DNA from: Deltaproteobacteria bacterium
GTDB lineage: Bacteria > Myxococcota_A > UBA9042 > PHBI01 > JACKFB01
DNA length: 64,000 bases
Assembly: GCA_020632695.1 (NCBI GenBank)
Contig: JACKFB010000001.1
Location: 372,001-436,000, forward strand
Direction: 5' to 3'
The translations under genes and the position numbers were made by a program. A model generated the notes under the pieces. The model was not told the origin of the DNA. It ran no database searches and saw only the letters and a list, made by a program, of their open reading frames with translations. Below are positions 17,342 through 25,710 of this stretch, in pieces. Within the stretch, counting starts at the first letter, position 1. Each line of letters starts with the position of its first letter.

Positions 17342-18544
17342 GTGATCCGCGCGCTGCACAAGCGGGTGCACCAGCTCTGGCTGCACCTGCTCCATGAGCA
17401 CACCGAGCCCTCGCGCATGGCCGCGGCGGTCTTCCTCGGTTGCGTGGTCGGCTGCACGCCGCTCTTCGGGCTGCACCTCTGGGTCTGCGTCGCGCTGGCC
17501 TGGCTCTTTCGCCTCAATCAGATCGTCGTCTACGCGGCCGCCAACATCTCCATCCCGCCGCTGGCGCCCTTCATCGGGTTCGCCGCCGTGCAGCTCGGCG
17601 AGCGCCTGCTCCACGGGCGCTGGATGGCGCTGGAGCTGGCGGAGTTCACCTGGCAGAACGCCCCGAGCCTGGCCGCCGCCTTCTTCGTCGACTGGCTGGT
17701 CGGCGGGACGCTGCTCGGCGCCGCCGTCGGGCTGGTCGCGGGTGCCTTGACCTGGGGCGCCCTGTCGGCGCGCCGCGCCCGCCGGCGCCTGCAGGACGAC
17801 CCGGCCCACGCGGCCATCGTGGCGGCCTCCGCTCGCTACCGCGGCCTCCGGAACCAGTTCCGCGTCTACGCCCACATGAAGTACCGCATGGACCCCTGCT
17901 ATCGGGCCATCGCGGCCCTGGTGCCGCCGGGCGCCTTCACCGTCGACCTGGGCACCGGCCTGGGGATGCTCCCGGTGCTGCTCGGCCAGCTCGGCGCCGG
18001 TCGCCGCGCGCTGGGAGTCGAGTGGGACGCCCCCAAGGCGGAGGCCGCCCGCCGCGTCGCCAGCGAGCTGCCCGGCGTGGACATCGTCGAGGCCGACGTC
18101 CGCGAGTTCGAGCCGCCCGCCTGCGACGTCATCTCGCTGGTGGACGTGCTGCACTACTACGACGCGCCCGCCCAGCGCACCCTGCTGGCCCGCTGCCGCG
18201 CCGCCCTCGGCCCGGGGGGCCGCCTGCTCATCCGCGAGGGCGACCGCGACCGCCGCGGCGGCGCCCGCCTGACCCGCTTCATCGAACGAGCCTCCACCCG
18301 CCTGGGCTGGAACCGCGGCCCCAGCGTCCAGTTCCGCGCCGGCGCCGACCTCCGCGTCGACCTCGAGTCCCTGGGCTTCAGCGTCCGCACCGCCGAGGTC
18401 GCCGGCACCCTCCACCCCGGCAACCTCCTCCTCATCGCCGACCTCCCCCCCGCCGCACAGCCTGCGGACGAGCAGGGCCCCGCGCCCTCCTCCGACTCCG
18501 CCACCGGAGCCCCCGCGCCCCCCCTGGCCGCCACCCCCGCCTGA
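17342..18544 (+). CDS. DUF2062 membrane domain fused to a class I SAM methyltransferase
   Basis: A 400-residue protein. GTG 17342 is the first sensible in-frame start; the 240 bases upstream have no other candidate. Residues about 20-150 are a DUF2062 domain with three or four membrane segments (A-A-V-F-L-G-C-V-V-G-C-T-P-L-F-G-L-H is the family signature). Residues about 180-365 are a methyltransferase: motif I V-D-L-G-T-G-L-G, a D-V-R-E-F motif II region and S-L-V-D-V-L-H-Y. A Pro/Ala/Ser tail follows. DUF2062 occurs with glycosyltransferases and lipid enzymes, so a membrane-bound lipid or glycan substrate is possible. Inferred, not proven. Confidence 0.75.
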   Translation: MIRALHKRVHQLWLHLLHEHTEPSRMAAAVFLGCVVGCTPLFGLHLWVCVALAWLFRLNQIVVYAAANISIPPLAPFIGFAAVQLGERLLHGRWMALELAEFTWQNAPSLAAAFFVDWLVGGTLLGAAVGLVAGALTWGALSARRARRRLQDDPAHAAIVAASARYRGLRNQFRVYAHMKYRMDPCYRAIAALVPPGAFTVDLGTGLGMLPVLLGQLGAGRRALGVEWDAPKAEAARRVASELPGVDIVEADVREFEPPACDVISLVDVLHYYDAPAQRTLLARCRAALGPGGRLLIREGDRDRRGGARLTRFIERASTRLGWNRGPSVQFRAGADLRVDLESLGFSVRTAEVAGTLHPGNLLLIADLPPAAQPADEQGPAPSSDSATGAPAPPLAATPA

Positions 18545-18585
18545 CCGGCCCACCCGCCCACCCGCACCGTCACGGCCGCAAGCCA

Positions 18586-18615
18586 TTGCGCAGACGCCAG
18601 ACCAGCAGCTAGTCT
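18586..18615 (+). promoter_or_regulatory. Candidate promoter for the potassium-channel gene
   Basis: TTGCGC (18586-18591), an 18-base spacer, then TAGTCT (18610-18615), 52 bases before the channel start. Matches the T-A-x-x-x-T -10 pattern. Prediction only. Confidence 0.3.
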
Positions 18616-18667
18616 CGACGCCGAACGTCGAGTCCTGCGCGCAGCTCCCGAGCCCGGCGACGCACCG

Positions 18668-19540
18668 ATGGGCTCGAGCGCCGTCGTCACACCGCGCTCG
18701 CTCGACACCACCGAGGCTCAGCCCATGCCGCCGTCCCGACGCCTGCGCGCCTATGTGCATCGCCTGCTCGAAGGCAGCCCCACGCGCCGCGACGCTCGCG
18801 CCGTTCAAGCCGCCATCCAGCTGCTCATCGTCCTCAATGTCGCGGCCGTGGTCGTCGAGACCCTTCCCTGGGTGGGCGGGCCGTTCGGCGCCTCGCTCGC
18901 CGCCTTCGAAGCGGCATCCGTGGCGGTCTTCCTCACCGAGTACCTGCTCCGCCTCTGGAGCTGCGTCGAGGCTCGCGCGCTCCAGCACCCGGTCACGGCC
19001 CGACTGCGCTGGGCGCTGACTCCCATGGCCCTGGTCGACCTCCTGGCCATCGCGCCCGCCCTGATGCCCTGGTCGAGACTGGACCTGCGCACGCTGCGCG
19101 CCGTGCGCCTGCTCCGTGTCTTCCGCCTGCTCAAGCTCGGCCGCTATTCCCGGGCGGTGCGGGCCCTGGGGCGCGCTTTCGCCTCCAAGCGAGAGGAGCT
19201 GGTTGTCGTCGGCTTCGGCGTCGTCATCCTCATGATCCTCGCCTCCTCGCTGCTGTACTACGCCGAACATGAGGCGCAGCCCGAGGCGTTCAGCAGCATC
19301 CCCGCCAGCGCCTGGTGGGCGGTCGCCACCCTGACCACCGTCGGCTACGGCGACATGTACCCCGTGACCGCGCTCGGCAAGCTCGCCGCCGCGTTCGCGG
19401 CCATTCTGGGCGTCGGTCTGGTCGCCTTGCCCGCTGGCATCCTTGCCTCGGCCTTCAGCGACCACCTCGGCTCTCGAGCCCCGGGCCCTTGTCCCCACTG
19501 CGGCCGCCGCCCCGACCAGGACGACGAGCCCGGGAGCTGA
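18668..19540 (+). CDS. Voltage-gated-type potassium channel (six-TM, KvAP/Kch-like)
   Basis: A 290-residue membrane protein. Six hydrophobic segments: S1 near 50-70, S2 80-100, S3 110-130, an arginine-patterned S4 (T-L-R-A-V-R-L-L-R-V-F-R-L-L-K, about 140-155), S5 180-200, a pore helix with selectivity filter T-T-V-G-Y-G-D, and S6. This is the Kv/ion_trans layout, so it conducts K+ and is probably voltage-sensitive. The C-terminus is short and has C-P-H-C-G-R, half a zinc-ribbon, instead of a regulatory RCK domain. An alternative start is ATG 18725. It stands alone between other monocistronic genes. Confidence 0.9.
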   Translation: MGSSAVVTPRSLDTTEAQPMPPSRRLRAYVHRLLEGSPTRRDARAVQAAIQLLIVLNVAAVVVETLPWVGGPFGASLAAFEAASVAVFLTEYLLRLWSCVEARALQHPVTARLRWALTPMALVDLLAIAPALMPWSRLDLRTLRAVRLLRVFRLLKLGRYSRAVRALGRAFASKREELVVVGFGVVILMILASSLLYYAEHEAQPEAFSSIPASAWWAVATLTTVGYGDMYPVTALGKLAAAFAAILGVGLVALPAGILASAFSDHLGSRAPGPCPHCGRRPDQDDEPGS

Positions 19541-19556
19541 TGGCCCGACGCCTGGG

Positions 19557-20060
19557 TCAGCCCAGCGCGGCGTGGCAGTCGTCGCAGACCAGGAAGCGGC
19601 CTCGCGGGGCCAGGGGGCGGCCGGCGCAGCGGGGGCAGAGGCGACAGGTCGGCGGGGAGGCGGGCTCCACGGCGTCGGCGTCGAAGAGGTAGATGTAGCT
19701 CGGCACGAAGGCGTCCAGCTCCCGCCTCGCCGCCTCGCCGCGGCGATTGACGGCCGAGCCGGGGTGGCGCAGCTCCGCCGCCGCGAAGGCCTCGTACTCC
19801 GCGGAGTCCAGCCACAGGCGGTAGAGCGCGCCGTGGACGCGGTGCCAGTCCGCCAGGGCGTCGGCGACGCGGCGGGCCTCGGCGTCGGGGACGGGCAGTG
19901 AGCCCGGCGACACCTCGCCCCGACAGTCGAGGCAGAGCAGCGGGTTGGGGCCGAGGGTGTCGCACAGCACCACGGCCCCTCGCGCCGCGCACCGACACCG
20001 CTCGTCTGCGGGCGTCGGCGCGCGGGCCAGCCTGTACCATGGGTCGTCGGCAGGGCTCAT
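19557..20060 (-). CDS. Zinc-ribbon protein of unknown function
   Basis: A 167-residue cytoplasmic protein. Cys pairs at both ends (C-R-C ... C-L-D-C in the first 45 residues; C-R-L-C-P-R-C ... C-D-D-C in the last 35) look like two zinc ribbons around a helical middle with W-H-R-V-H-G-A-L-Y-R-L-W-L-D. This resembles uncharacterised Zn-ribbon, possibly nucleic-acid-binding, proteins. Convergent with the channel gene, whose last residues also hold a C-x-x-C pair. Confidence 0.65.
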   Translation of the reverse strand: MSPADDPWYRLARAPTPADERCRCAARGAVVLCDTLGPNPLLCLDCRGEVSPGSLPVPDAEARRVADALADWHRVHGALYRLWLDSAEYEAFAAAELRHPGSAVNRRGEAARRELDAFVPSYIYLFDADAVEPASPPTCRLCPRCAGRPLAPRGRFLVCDDCHAALG

Positions 20061-20105
20061 CCGGTCACTCTCGCGCCGTCGCGGCTCGCCGCGCTTCGCG
20101 CCCCC

Positions 20106-22982
20106 TCAGAGGTTGCCGAGGACCAGATCGAAGCGCTCGAGCAGGGCCCCCTGCGCGCCGCAGGATACCACCCAGTCGTTCGGGGCCGCGACGCCGCTTC
20201 CGCCGCCGCAGCCGTCGGTGCGCGCGCGCAGGACGCCCAGCCCCAGCCTCGCCAGGAAGGTGCGCCCGCGCTGGAGGTTCCAGTGCGCCAGCGCCAGCCC
20301 CCCGAGCATCAGCACGCGCCGCACCACCGCCGGACCCTTGAAGGCGCTGGCGGGCAACGCCACGACCAGCGCCGCGATGACGCTGGGGTCGACGCCGTCG
20401 GGCAGGCCGTCCGCGTCCGAGTCGGTGGCCAGCGGGTCCAGCCCCAGCCCCAACTCGTCGCCGTCCAGCACGCCGTCCCCGTCGGTGTCGGCGCTCAGCG
20501 GGTCGGTGCCGGCGGTCAGCTCCTCGCCGTCGAGGAGGCCGTCCCCATCGGTGTCGGCGCTCAGCGGGTCGGTGCCGGCGGTCAGCTCGTCGCCATCCAG
20601 CACGCCGTCGCCATCGGTGTCCGCGTCGAAGGGGTCGGTGCCCAGGGCCGCCTCGTCGGCGTCCGACACGCCGTCGCCGTCCGAGTCCACCGAGCCCGCG
20701 CGGTTCAGCAGCACCGAGATCGACCGCCCGTCCTCGTTGGTCACCGCCAGATCCGTGGCGCCGTCGCCGTTCAGGTCGGCCGCCACTACGTCGGCCGGCG
20801 TGCGTCCGACCCCGTAGGCCACCGGCTTGCCGAAGTTCCCGAAGCCCAGCCCGCCCAGCACCGCGACGCTGTCGTCGAAGCGCCGCGCCACGGCGATCTC
20901 CGGCAGCCCGTCGCCGTCCATGTCCGCCACGGCCAGCCCCGTCGGCAGCGCGCCGGCCTGATGGCGCCTGGGCGTGTCGAAGGCCCCGCCGCCCAGGCTC
21001 AGGACGCTGAGCACGCTCGCGGCCTCCACATCCAGCACCGAGGCCTGCGTGTCGGCGACGACCAGATCGTCCAGCCCGTCGCCGTCCAGGTCGCCCGCCT
21101 GCACGTCCGTCGGCTCGCCGTCGATGGCGACCTGCGACTCGGGCCCAAATCCGCCGGCCCCGTCGCCCAGGAACACCGACACCGAGTCCGCGCCGTTGGC
21201 CGTCGCCAGGTCGGCGTGGCCGTCGCCGTCGAAGTCGCCGGTCGCCACCGCCAGCGGCCGGACGAACACCGAGTCCCCCGAGACCAGCAGGTGCGGCGTC
21301 TCGGTGAAGGTCCCGTCGCCCAGGCTGAGCAGCACGACGACGAAGCCCTGCAGGCTGGAGACGGCCAGGTCCTGGTGCCCGTCGCCGTTGAAGTCCGCCC
21401 GCGCCAGCCCCGTCGCGCGCACGAAGGGGCCGAAGGCCGTCGCCGGGCCCAGCGCGCCGCCGCCCGTGCCGTCGAGCCGCACGAGCTGCGCCGTGTCGAA
21501 GGCCGCGGCTACGTCGGGCTCCGCGTCGCCGCTCAGCTCGCCGACGACCACGCCCGCGGGCTCGGCAGACGTCGCGATGGCAGCGTACGGGCGCGCCACG
21601 AAGGTGCCGTCGCCCGCGTTGTCCAGCACCGTGAGCCGCAGCGGGTCGAGGACGGGCGCGTCGGGCGCCGGGGGGACGGTCTCGATGTGCGTCGTGGCCA
21701 GCTCGGGCAGGCCGTCGCCGTCCAGATCTCCCGCCTCGATGGGTACTGGCGCGCCGGCGATTGCGTAGCGGGCGTCGTTGCCCAAGGTGCCGTCGCCGCG
21801 GCCCATCAGCGCCGAGACGCGGCCGGGCAGGGTGCAGCTCGGGCTGACGTTGCAGGCCTCGCCAGAGGAGAACACGACGTCCAGGTGGCCGTCGCCGTCG
21901 AGATCGCCCAGCGCAGCACCCCAGGGCGTCCGGCCGGCGGCCCACGCGGTGGGTGTGAGCCCGCCGGTGCCGTCGTTGAGCAGCACGTGGACCGTGCCCT
22001 CCAGGTAGTCCACGCCGGGACGATGCACCGCGACGAGGTCGGGACTCCCGTCGCCGTCGAGGTCGCCGGCGGCCACCGAGATCAGCCGGAAGCCGTCGGG
22101 CACGGCCGTGTTGCCGCCGTCCGACAGCGACCCGTCCGCCTCGCCGCGCAGCACCGAGATGCCGCCGCCGTTCAGGTGCGCGGCGACGACGTCCAGGCGC
22201 CCGTCGCCGTCCATGTCCGCCAGGGCGACCGAGAACACCGAGGCCGCCTCGGTGGCGTACATCACTGGCGGGTCGAAGCCGCCGTCGCCGCGGCCGGGAA
22301 GCACCCCGACGTTGGGGCCCGAGGCGGTGAAGAGGCCGGCGACCACATCGGCGAGGCCGTCGCCGTCCACGTCCCCGATGGCCACGTCGCTGACGTCCTC
22401 GCCCATCGCGTACGAGGTCGCGGCGCCCAGCCCGCCCAGGCCGTCGCCGAGCAGCACCCAAACGGCGGCGCCGCTGACGTCGGCCAGGACCACGTCCGCC
22501 AGCCCGTCGCCGTTCAGGTCGCCGACCGCGACGGCGTTCTGCTGCCCGCCGGCGGCGAAGCTGACCTCGCTGCCGAGCACGGGCAGCCCCGAGCCGCCGC
22601 CGCGCAGCACCGCCACGCCTCCGTCATGGGCCACCACGAAGTCGAGCTGACCATCGCCGTCCATGTCCGCCAGAGCCACGTCCCGCGGGGAGGTCGCCCC
22701 GACGTCGAAGTCCCGCCGCGGGCTGACGATCCCCGGCGCCGGCGCCAGCAGGCCCTCACCGTTGCCCAGCAACACCGAGATCGTCGCCGCGCCGGCGTTG
22801 GCGCTGACCGCGTCCAGGTCGCCGTCGCCGTCCAGATCCCCCAACGCCACCGAGCGAGGATCGAAGGACACCGGGAACTGCGCGCGATCGAAGATGGGCC
22901 CTGCCGCCATCGCCGCGCCGACCCCGGGACCGAGCACCGAGAGGATCGCCAACCCACGGAAACAGAACGAAGAGAAGCGCAT
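20106..22982 (-). CDS. Large exported FG-GAP/VCBS repeat protein with thrombospondin type 3 repeats
   Basis: A 958-residue protein. The ATG at 22982 is chosen because GGAGG is seven bases upstream and the protein then begins with a signal peptide (hydrophobic F-R-G-L-A-I-L-S-V-L-G, cleavage near A-M-A-A-G). About fourteen FG-GAP/VCBS units follow, each with a D-x-D-G-D-G/N-G-D-G core such as G-D-L-D-G-D-G-D-L-D and G-D-L-N-G-D-G-L-A-D. Near residues 750-860 are TSP3 repeats (D-T-D-G-D-G-V-L-D-G-D-E-L-T-A-G-T-D-P), which bind calcium. A hydrophobic G-L-A-L-A stretch and a Cys pair end the protein. Probable cell-surface or secreted calcium-dependent adhesin or carbohydrate-binding protein; substrate unknown. 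Confidence 0.9.
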   Translation of the reverse strand: MRFSSFCFRGLAILSVLGPGVGAAMAAGPIFDRAQFPVSFDPRSVALGDLDGDGDLDAVSANAGAATISVLLGNGEGLLAPAPGIVSPRRDFDVGATSPRDVALADMDGDGQLDFVVAHDGGVAVLRGGGSGLPVLGSEVSFAAGGQQNAVAVGDLNGDGLADVVLADVSGAAVWVLLGDGLGGLGAATSYAMGEDVSDVAIGDVDGDGLADVVAGLFTASGPNVGVLPGRGDGGFDPPVMYATEAASVFSVALADMDGDGRLDVVAAHLNGGGISVLRGEADGSLSDGGNTAVPDGFRLISVAAGDLDGDGSPDLVAVHRPGVDYLEGTVHVLLNDGTGGLTPTAWAAGRTPWGAALGDLDGDGHLDVVFSSGEACNVSPSCTLPGRVSALMGRGDGTLGNDARYAIAGAPVPIEAGDLDGDGLPELATTHIETVPPAPDAPVLDPLRLTVLDNAGDGTFVARPYAAIATSAEPAGVVVGELSGDAEPDVAAAFDTAQLVRLDGTGGGALGPATAFGPFVRATGLARADFNGDGHQDLAVSSLQGFVVVLLSLGDGTFTETPHLLVSGDSVFVRPLAVATGDFDGDGHADLATANGADSVSVFLGDGAGGFGPESQVAIDGEPTDVQAGDLDGDGLDDLVVADTQASVLDVEAASVLSVLSLGGGAFDTPRRHQAGALPTGLAVADMDGDGLPEIAVARRFDDSVAVLGGLGFGNFGKPVAYGVGRTPADVVAADLNGDGATDLAVTNEDGRSISVLLNRAGSVDSDGDGVSDADEAALGTDPFDADTDGDGVLDGDELTAGTDPLSADTDGDGLLDGEELTAGTDPLSADTDGDGVLDGDELGLGLDPLATDSDADGLPDGVDPSVIAALVVALPASAFKGPAVVRRVLMLGGLALAHWNLQRGRTFLARLGLGVLRARTDGCGGGSGVAAPNDWVVSCGAQGALLERFDLVLGNL

Positions 22983-23298
22983 GAGGGGACCTCCGCCAGC
23001 CGGACCAGACCTGTACGAACCGATGCGAGGGACTCTGCCACACCCCAATCCGCCTGGGTAATCCCGGGGCCTTCGCGCGGCGCACGCCGCTCTCGCGGAC
23101 CTCCGAGGGTGGCCCGACGATGCGGACTGCGATCGTCCCTTCCGGACTGTGGGCTGCCACACAGCGTCGGGTGCGGCAGCTCACCCAGCCCCTGCGGGCG
23201 CGGCGGCGTGCACCGGCGCGGGGCCGCACCCACGGCGGCCAGCGCGAACCGTCGCTCCAAGCGGGAGGGTGGCACGGGGCTTGCTCGCTACACGAACC
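22983..23298. other. 316-bp divergent intergenic region, no gene seen
   Basis: Lies between the start of the FG-GAP/TSP3 gene and the DUF2953 gene and should hold both promoters. No stem-loop, repeat or reading frame with coding character was recognised. Confidence 0.5.
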
Positions 23299-23943
23299 AT
23301 GGAATGGCTGATCCTGGGTCCGCTCCTCCTCGTGGTGGGAGTGCTGCTCGCCGTGCTGCTGGTGCCCTTCGACCTCCGGGCGGAGAGCGCCATCGACGCA
23401 GCGGGCGTGACGGGCCGGGCCGACGCGCGCTGGGCCGGTGGTCTGGCGCACTTCGCCATCGCGTCGGGCGAAGGAGTCTCGCTGCGGTTGATGGGAGTGG
23501 CAGTGCCGCTGCCCGCCCGGAGCGAGCGCCGCGCTGACCACGAGACGGGCAGGGACCAGGCCGGGCGCCGGGGTGAGCGCGCCCCACGCGGCCCCGGGTG
23601 GGCGTGGCGCAACCGTCAGGAGCTCGGCCGCATGTTCGGCAGGCTCTGGCGCACGCTGGGGCTGCGGGGCGGGGTCGAAGGCCTGGTGGGCTTGGGCGAC
23701 CCCGCGGACACCGCGCTGCTGCACGGGGTGCTGAGCGCGCTGGCGCCGCGTGGCGCCACCTTCGTCGTGGCGGTCGAGCCGGCGTGGCTCGACGAGGCTT
23801 TGCAGTTGCGTGGCTGGGCGCGAGCGCGCCTGTGGCCGGCGCACGTGCTGGTCGTGAGCCTGGGCTTCCTGCTCCGGGCAGAGGACCGGCGCGTCCTTCT
23901 GGGTGGGGCTGACCTCGGACAGACAGGAGAGCGAGATGGGTGA
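23299..23943 (+). CDS. DUF2953 (YtfI-like) membrane protein
   Basis: A 214-residue protein. One N-terminal membrane segment (L-L-L-V-V-G-V-L-L-A-V-L-L-V-P-F) precedes a soluble domain with the DUF2953 pattern: an early strand pair, an Arg/Glu-rich middle loop, G-L-G-D-P-A-D-T-A, and a C-terminal hydrophobic stretch. In Bacillus subtilis the DUF2953 gene ytfI sits directly before the GerW gene ytfJ, and the same order is seen here: the following GerW-like gene overlaps by eight bases. Function is unknown even in Bacillus; linked to sporulation there. Confidence 0.75.
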   Translation: MEWLILGPLLLVVGVLLAVLLVPFDLRAESAIDAAGVTGRADARWAGGLAHFAIASGEGVSLRLMGVAVPLPARSERRADHETGRDQAGRRGERAPRGPGWAWRNRQELGRMFGRLWRTLGLRGGVEGLVGLGDPADTALLHGVLSALAPRGATFVVAVEPAWLDEALQLRGWARARLWPAHVLVVSLGFLLRAEDRRVLLGGADLGQTGERDG

Positions 23944-24214
23944 GATGGACCAGCTACTCGAGCGGCTGGGAGCTCGACTGAAGGAGATGGCGCGCGCGAA
24001 CGCCGTCGTGGGCGAGACCATCAGCGTCGGAGGCCGTCACGCGGTCCCGCTGTGCGAGCTGAACCTCGCCATCGGCGGAGGAACGGGCCAGGGCGAGGAG
24101 GGTGGCGCTACGGGCAGCGGGATGGGCGGCGGGGCCGGGGGCGGCGCGAAGGCGACGCCGGTGGCCGTCATCGTGGTCGAGGGCGGGCGAGCGCGAGTGC
24201 AGATGCTGCAATGA
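23936..24214 (+). CDS. GerW (YtfJ) family protein, first copy
   Basis: A 92-residue protein, start ATG 23936 with CAGGAGAG upstream. It has the GerW plan: an N-terminal helix (M-D-Q-L-L-E-R-L-G-A-R-L), a strand region with V-V-G-E-T-I-S-V-G-G and P-L-C-E-L-N-L-A-I-G-G-G, a glycine-rich loop of about 30 residues, then A-T-P-V-A-V-I-V-V. Short by comparison with Bacillus YtfJ, lacking its C-terminal tail. Overlaps the DUF2953 gene and is followed by a second GerW-like gene. Confidence 0.75.
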   Translation: MGEMDQLLERLGARLKEMARANAVVGETISVGGRHAVPLCELNLAIGGGTGQGEEGGATGSGMGGGAGGGAKATPVAVIVVEGGRARVQMLQ

Positions 24215-24300
24215 CGGTGGGATCGCGGGCGCGACCGGCGGCCGGCGGCGACGCTGCTGTGCAGCCGCGCGCGCCCCTCGAGAGGGTGAGGAGACGAGCC

Positions 24301-24684
24301 ATGAAGAACGTGATCGAGAACGTGGACCGGATCATCGATCAGGTCGCGCAGGTGGCGAGCAGCGAGGTCATCGCCGGCGCGCCCATCGAGCTGGACGGCG
24401 TGACGCTGGTGCCGCTGTCGCGCGTGAGCCTCGGCATGGGCGGGGGCGGCGGCGAAGGCAGCGGCGAGATCCCGGCGTCCAAGGGCAGGGCGGCTCGCTC
24501 GAGCCGCGGTGGTGGGGCGGGCGGCGGCGGCGGTGCGAAGGTGCGCCCCGTGGGCGTCATCGCCTTCACCGACGCCGGCATCGAGGTGCTCCCGATTCCC
24601 GACCGCAAGGGGAGCCTGGACCGCCTCGTGGAGCGGATCCCCGAGTTCCTGGACATGTTCAGGAAGAAGGGGGCGGCCGGCTGA
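24301..24684 (+). CDS. GerW (YtfJ) family protein, second copy
   Basis: A 127-residue protein with GGTGAGGAG before its start. The GerW pattern is clear: an N-terminal helix, S-S-E-V-I-A-G-A-P-I-E-L-D-G-V-T-L-V-P-L-S, a Gly-rich loop, V-R-P-V-G-V-I-A-F and a C-terminal helix (L-V-E-R-I-P-E-F-L-D-M-F). It keeps the C-terminal helix that the first copy lacks. The two copies are 86 bases apart, same strand, clearly paralogous. In Bacillus YtfJ is a spore-inner-compartment protein; in this group a role in fruiting-body spores is possible but unproven. Confidence 0.85.
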   Translation: MKNVIENVDRIIDQVAQVASSEVIAGAPIELDGVTLVPLSRVSLGMGGGGGEGSGEIPASKGRAARSSRGGGAGGGGGAKVRPVGVIAFTDAGIEVLPIPDRKGSLDRLVERIPEFLDMFRKKGAAG

Positions 24685-24745
24685 CGGCGCTCGGGCCGCT
24701 GTCCTCCCAGGGAGGTCGCCGCTGGCACGCGCCGCGGCCGCGTGC

Positions 24746-25483
24746 TCAGTGATGCAGCGCCGCGAGCGCGTACAGGCCTCCCAGGCCGGCGAGGAAGCAC
24801 GCGAAGTGAACGACGCTCGTGCCCAGAGCGTGGCCCTTGTTCAGCTCGGGCACGAGGTCCGAAGCACCGATGTACAGGAAGTTTCCAGCGGCTAGCGGCA
24901 CCAGCCAGCCCACGTCGAACTGCCTCGACGCAGCGTAGGCGACGAGGCCGCCGGCGAGGAAGGTCGAGCCAGAGAGCAGATTGAGCCACAACGCTGCGCG
25001 CTTGCTCCAGCCCCCATGGATGAGCACGGCGAAGTCACCGAGTTCCTGAGGGACCTCGTGCGCGGCGGCGGCCAGCCATGCGGCGATCCCAAGCTCGATG
25101 TCGACGAGGAACACACCGGCGATCGCGAGCCCGCCGAGGAAGTTGTGCAGGCCATCCCCGACGAGGACCAGGTAGGTCAACGGCTTCCGGCAATGGGCAG
25201 ACGCGCGGTGGCAGTGGTGCCAGTGGAGGAACTGCTCGAGTCCGAAGAAGACGGCAAAGCCAACGGCGACCCACGCGAACGCGGACTGCGGCGCCAGGCC
25301 GATCAGCGACGCCGGCAACATGTGGAAGAGCGCGCCGCCGATCATCGAGCCCGCCGCAAAGGCCACGAGCGGGAGGAGCAGCTTCTGGAGCGCCGACTCG
25401 CGCAGGACCAGCGTGACGCTGCCCACGAGGGAGATGGCGGCCATGGCCACGCCGCCCAGCAGGATCCAGAGGAACACGCTCAT
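24746..25483 (-). CDS. ZIP family metal transporter
   Basis: A 245-residue integral membrane protein with eight hydrophobic segments. Metal-site signatures: F-H-M-L-P in TM2; L-V-G-D-G-L-H-N-F-L-G-G in TM4; A-A-A-H-E-V-P-Q-E-L-G-D in TM5, the His-Glu-x-Pro-x-Glu binuclear centre. A histidine-rich cytosolic loop (W-H-H-C-H-R-A-S-A-H-C) between TM3 and TM4 fits ZIP metal binding. ATG 25483 is chosen since it starts the first membrane segment directly; ATG 25513 would add ten residues. Imports zinc, iron or manganese. Convergent with the GerW cluster. Confidence 0.9.
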   Translation of the reverse strand: MSVFLWILLGGVAMAAISLVGSVTLVLRESALQKLLLPLVAFAAGSMIGGALFHMLPASLIGLAPQSAFAWVAVGFAVFFGLEQFLHWHHCHRASAHCRKPLTYLVLVGDGLHNFLGGLAIAGVFLVDIELGIAAWLAAAAHEVPQELGDFAVLIHGGWSKRAALWLNLLSGSTFLAGGLVAYAASRQFDVGWLVPLAAGNFLYIGASDLVPELNKGHALGTSVVHFACFLAGLGGLYALAALHH

Positions 25484-25710
25484 GGTGGTCGTCCCAGGGG
25501 TCGCCGCTGTCATATCACCGATCCGCACGTGGGCTCGGCGAAATCCCGGCCCCCAGGGTACCGGTGAGCGGCTGCTCGGCCACGCCCAAGCCCGTGTGCT
25601 GGGAGATGGCCGCCACCCAGCGCGCGTCACGACGGTCTCGGGACCTGCGGGCGAGCGACGCTGCATCGAAGAGGTCGCCCCGCGGCCCGGGACTGTGATA
25701 GCTGCGGCGC

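Noticed and set aside
20283..23537. 1084-codon plus-strand frame opposite the FG-GAP/TSP3 gene
   Set aside because: Shadow of a repetitive calcium-binding coding sequence; its translation has no domain.
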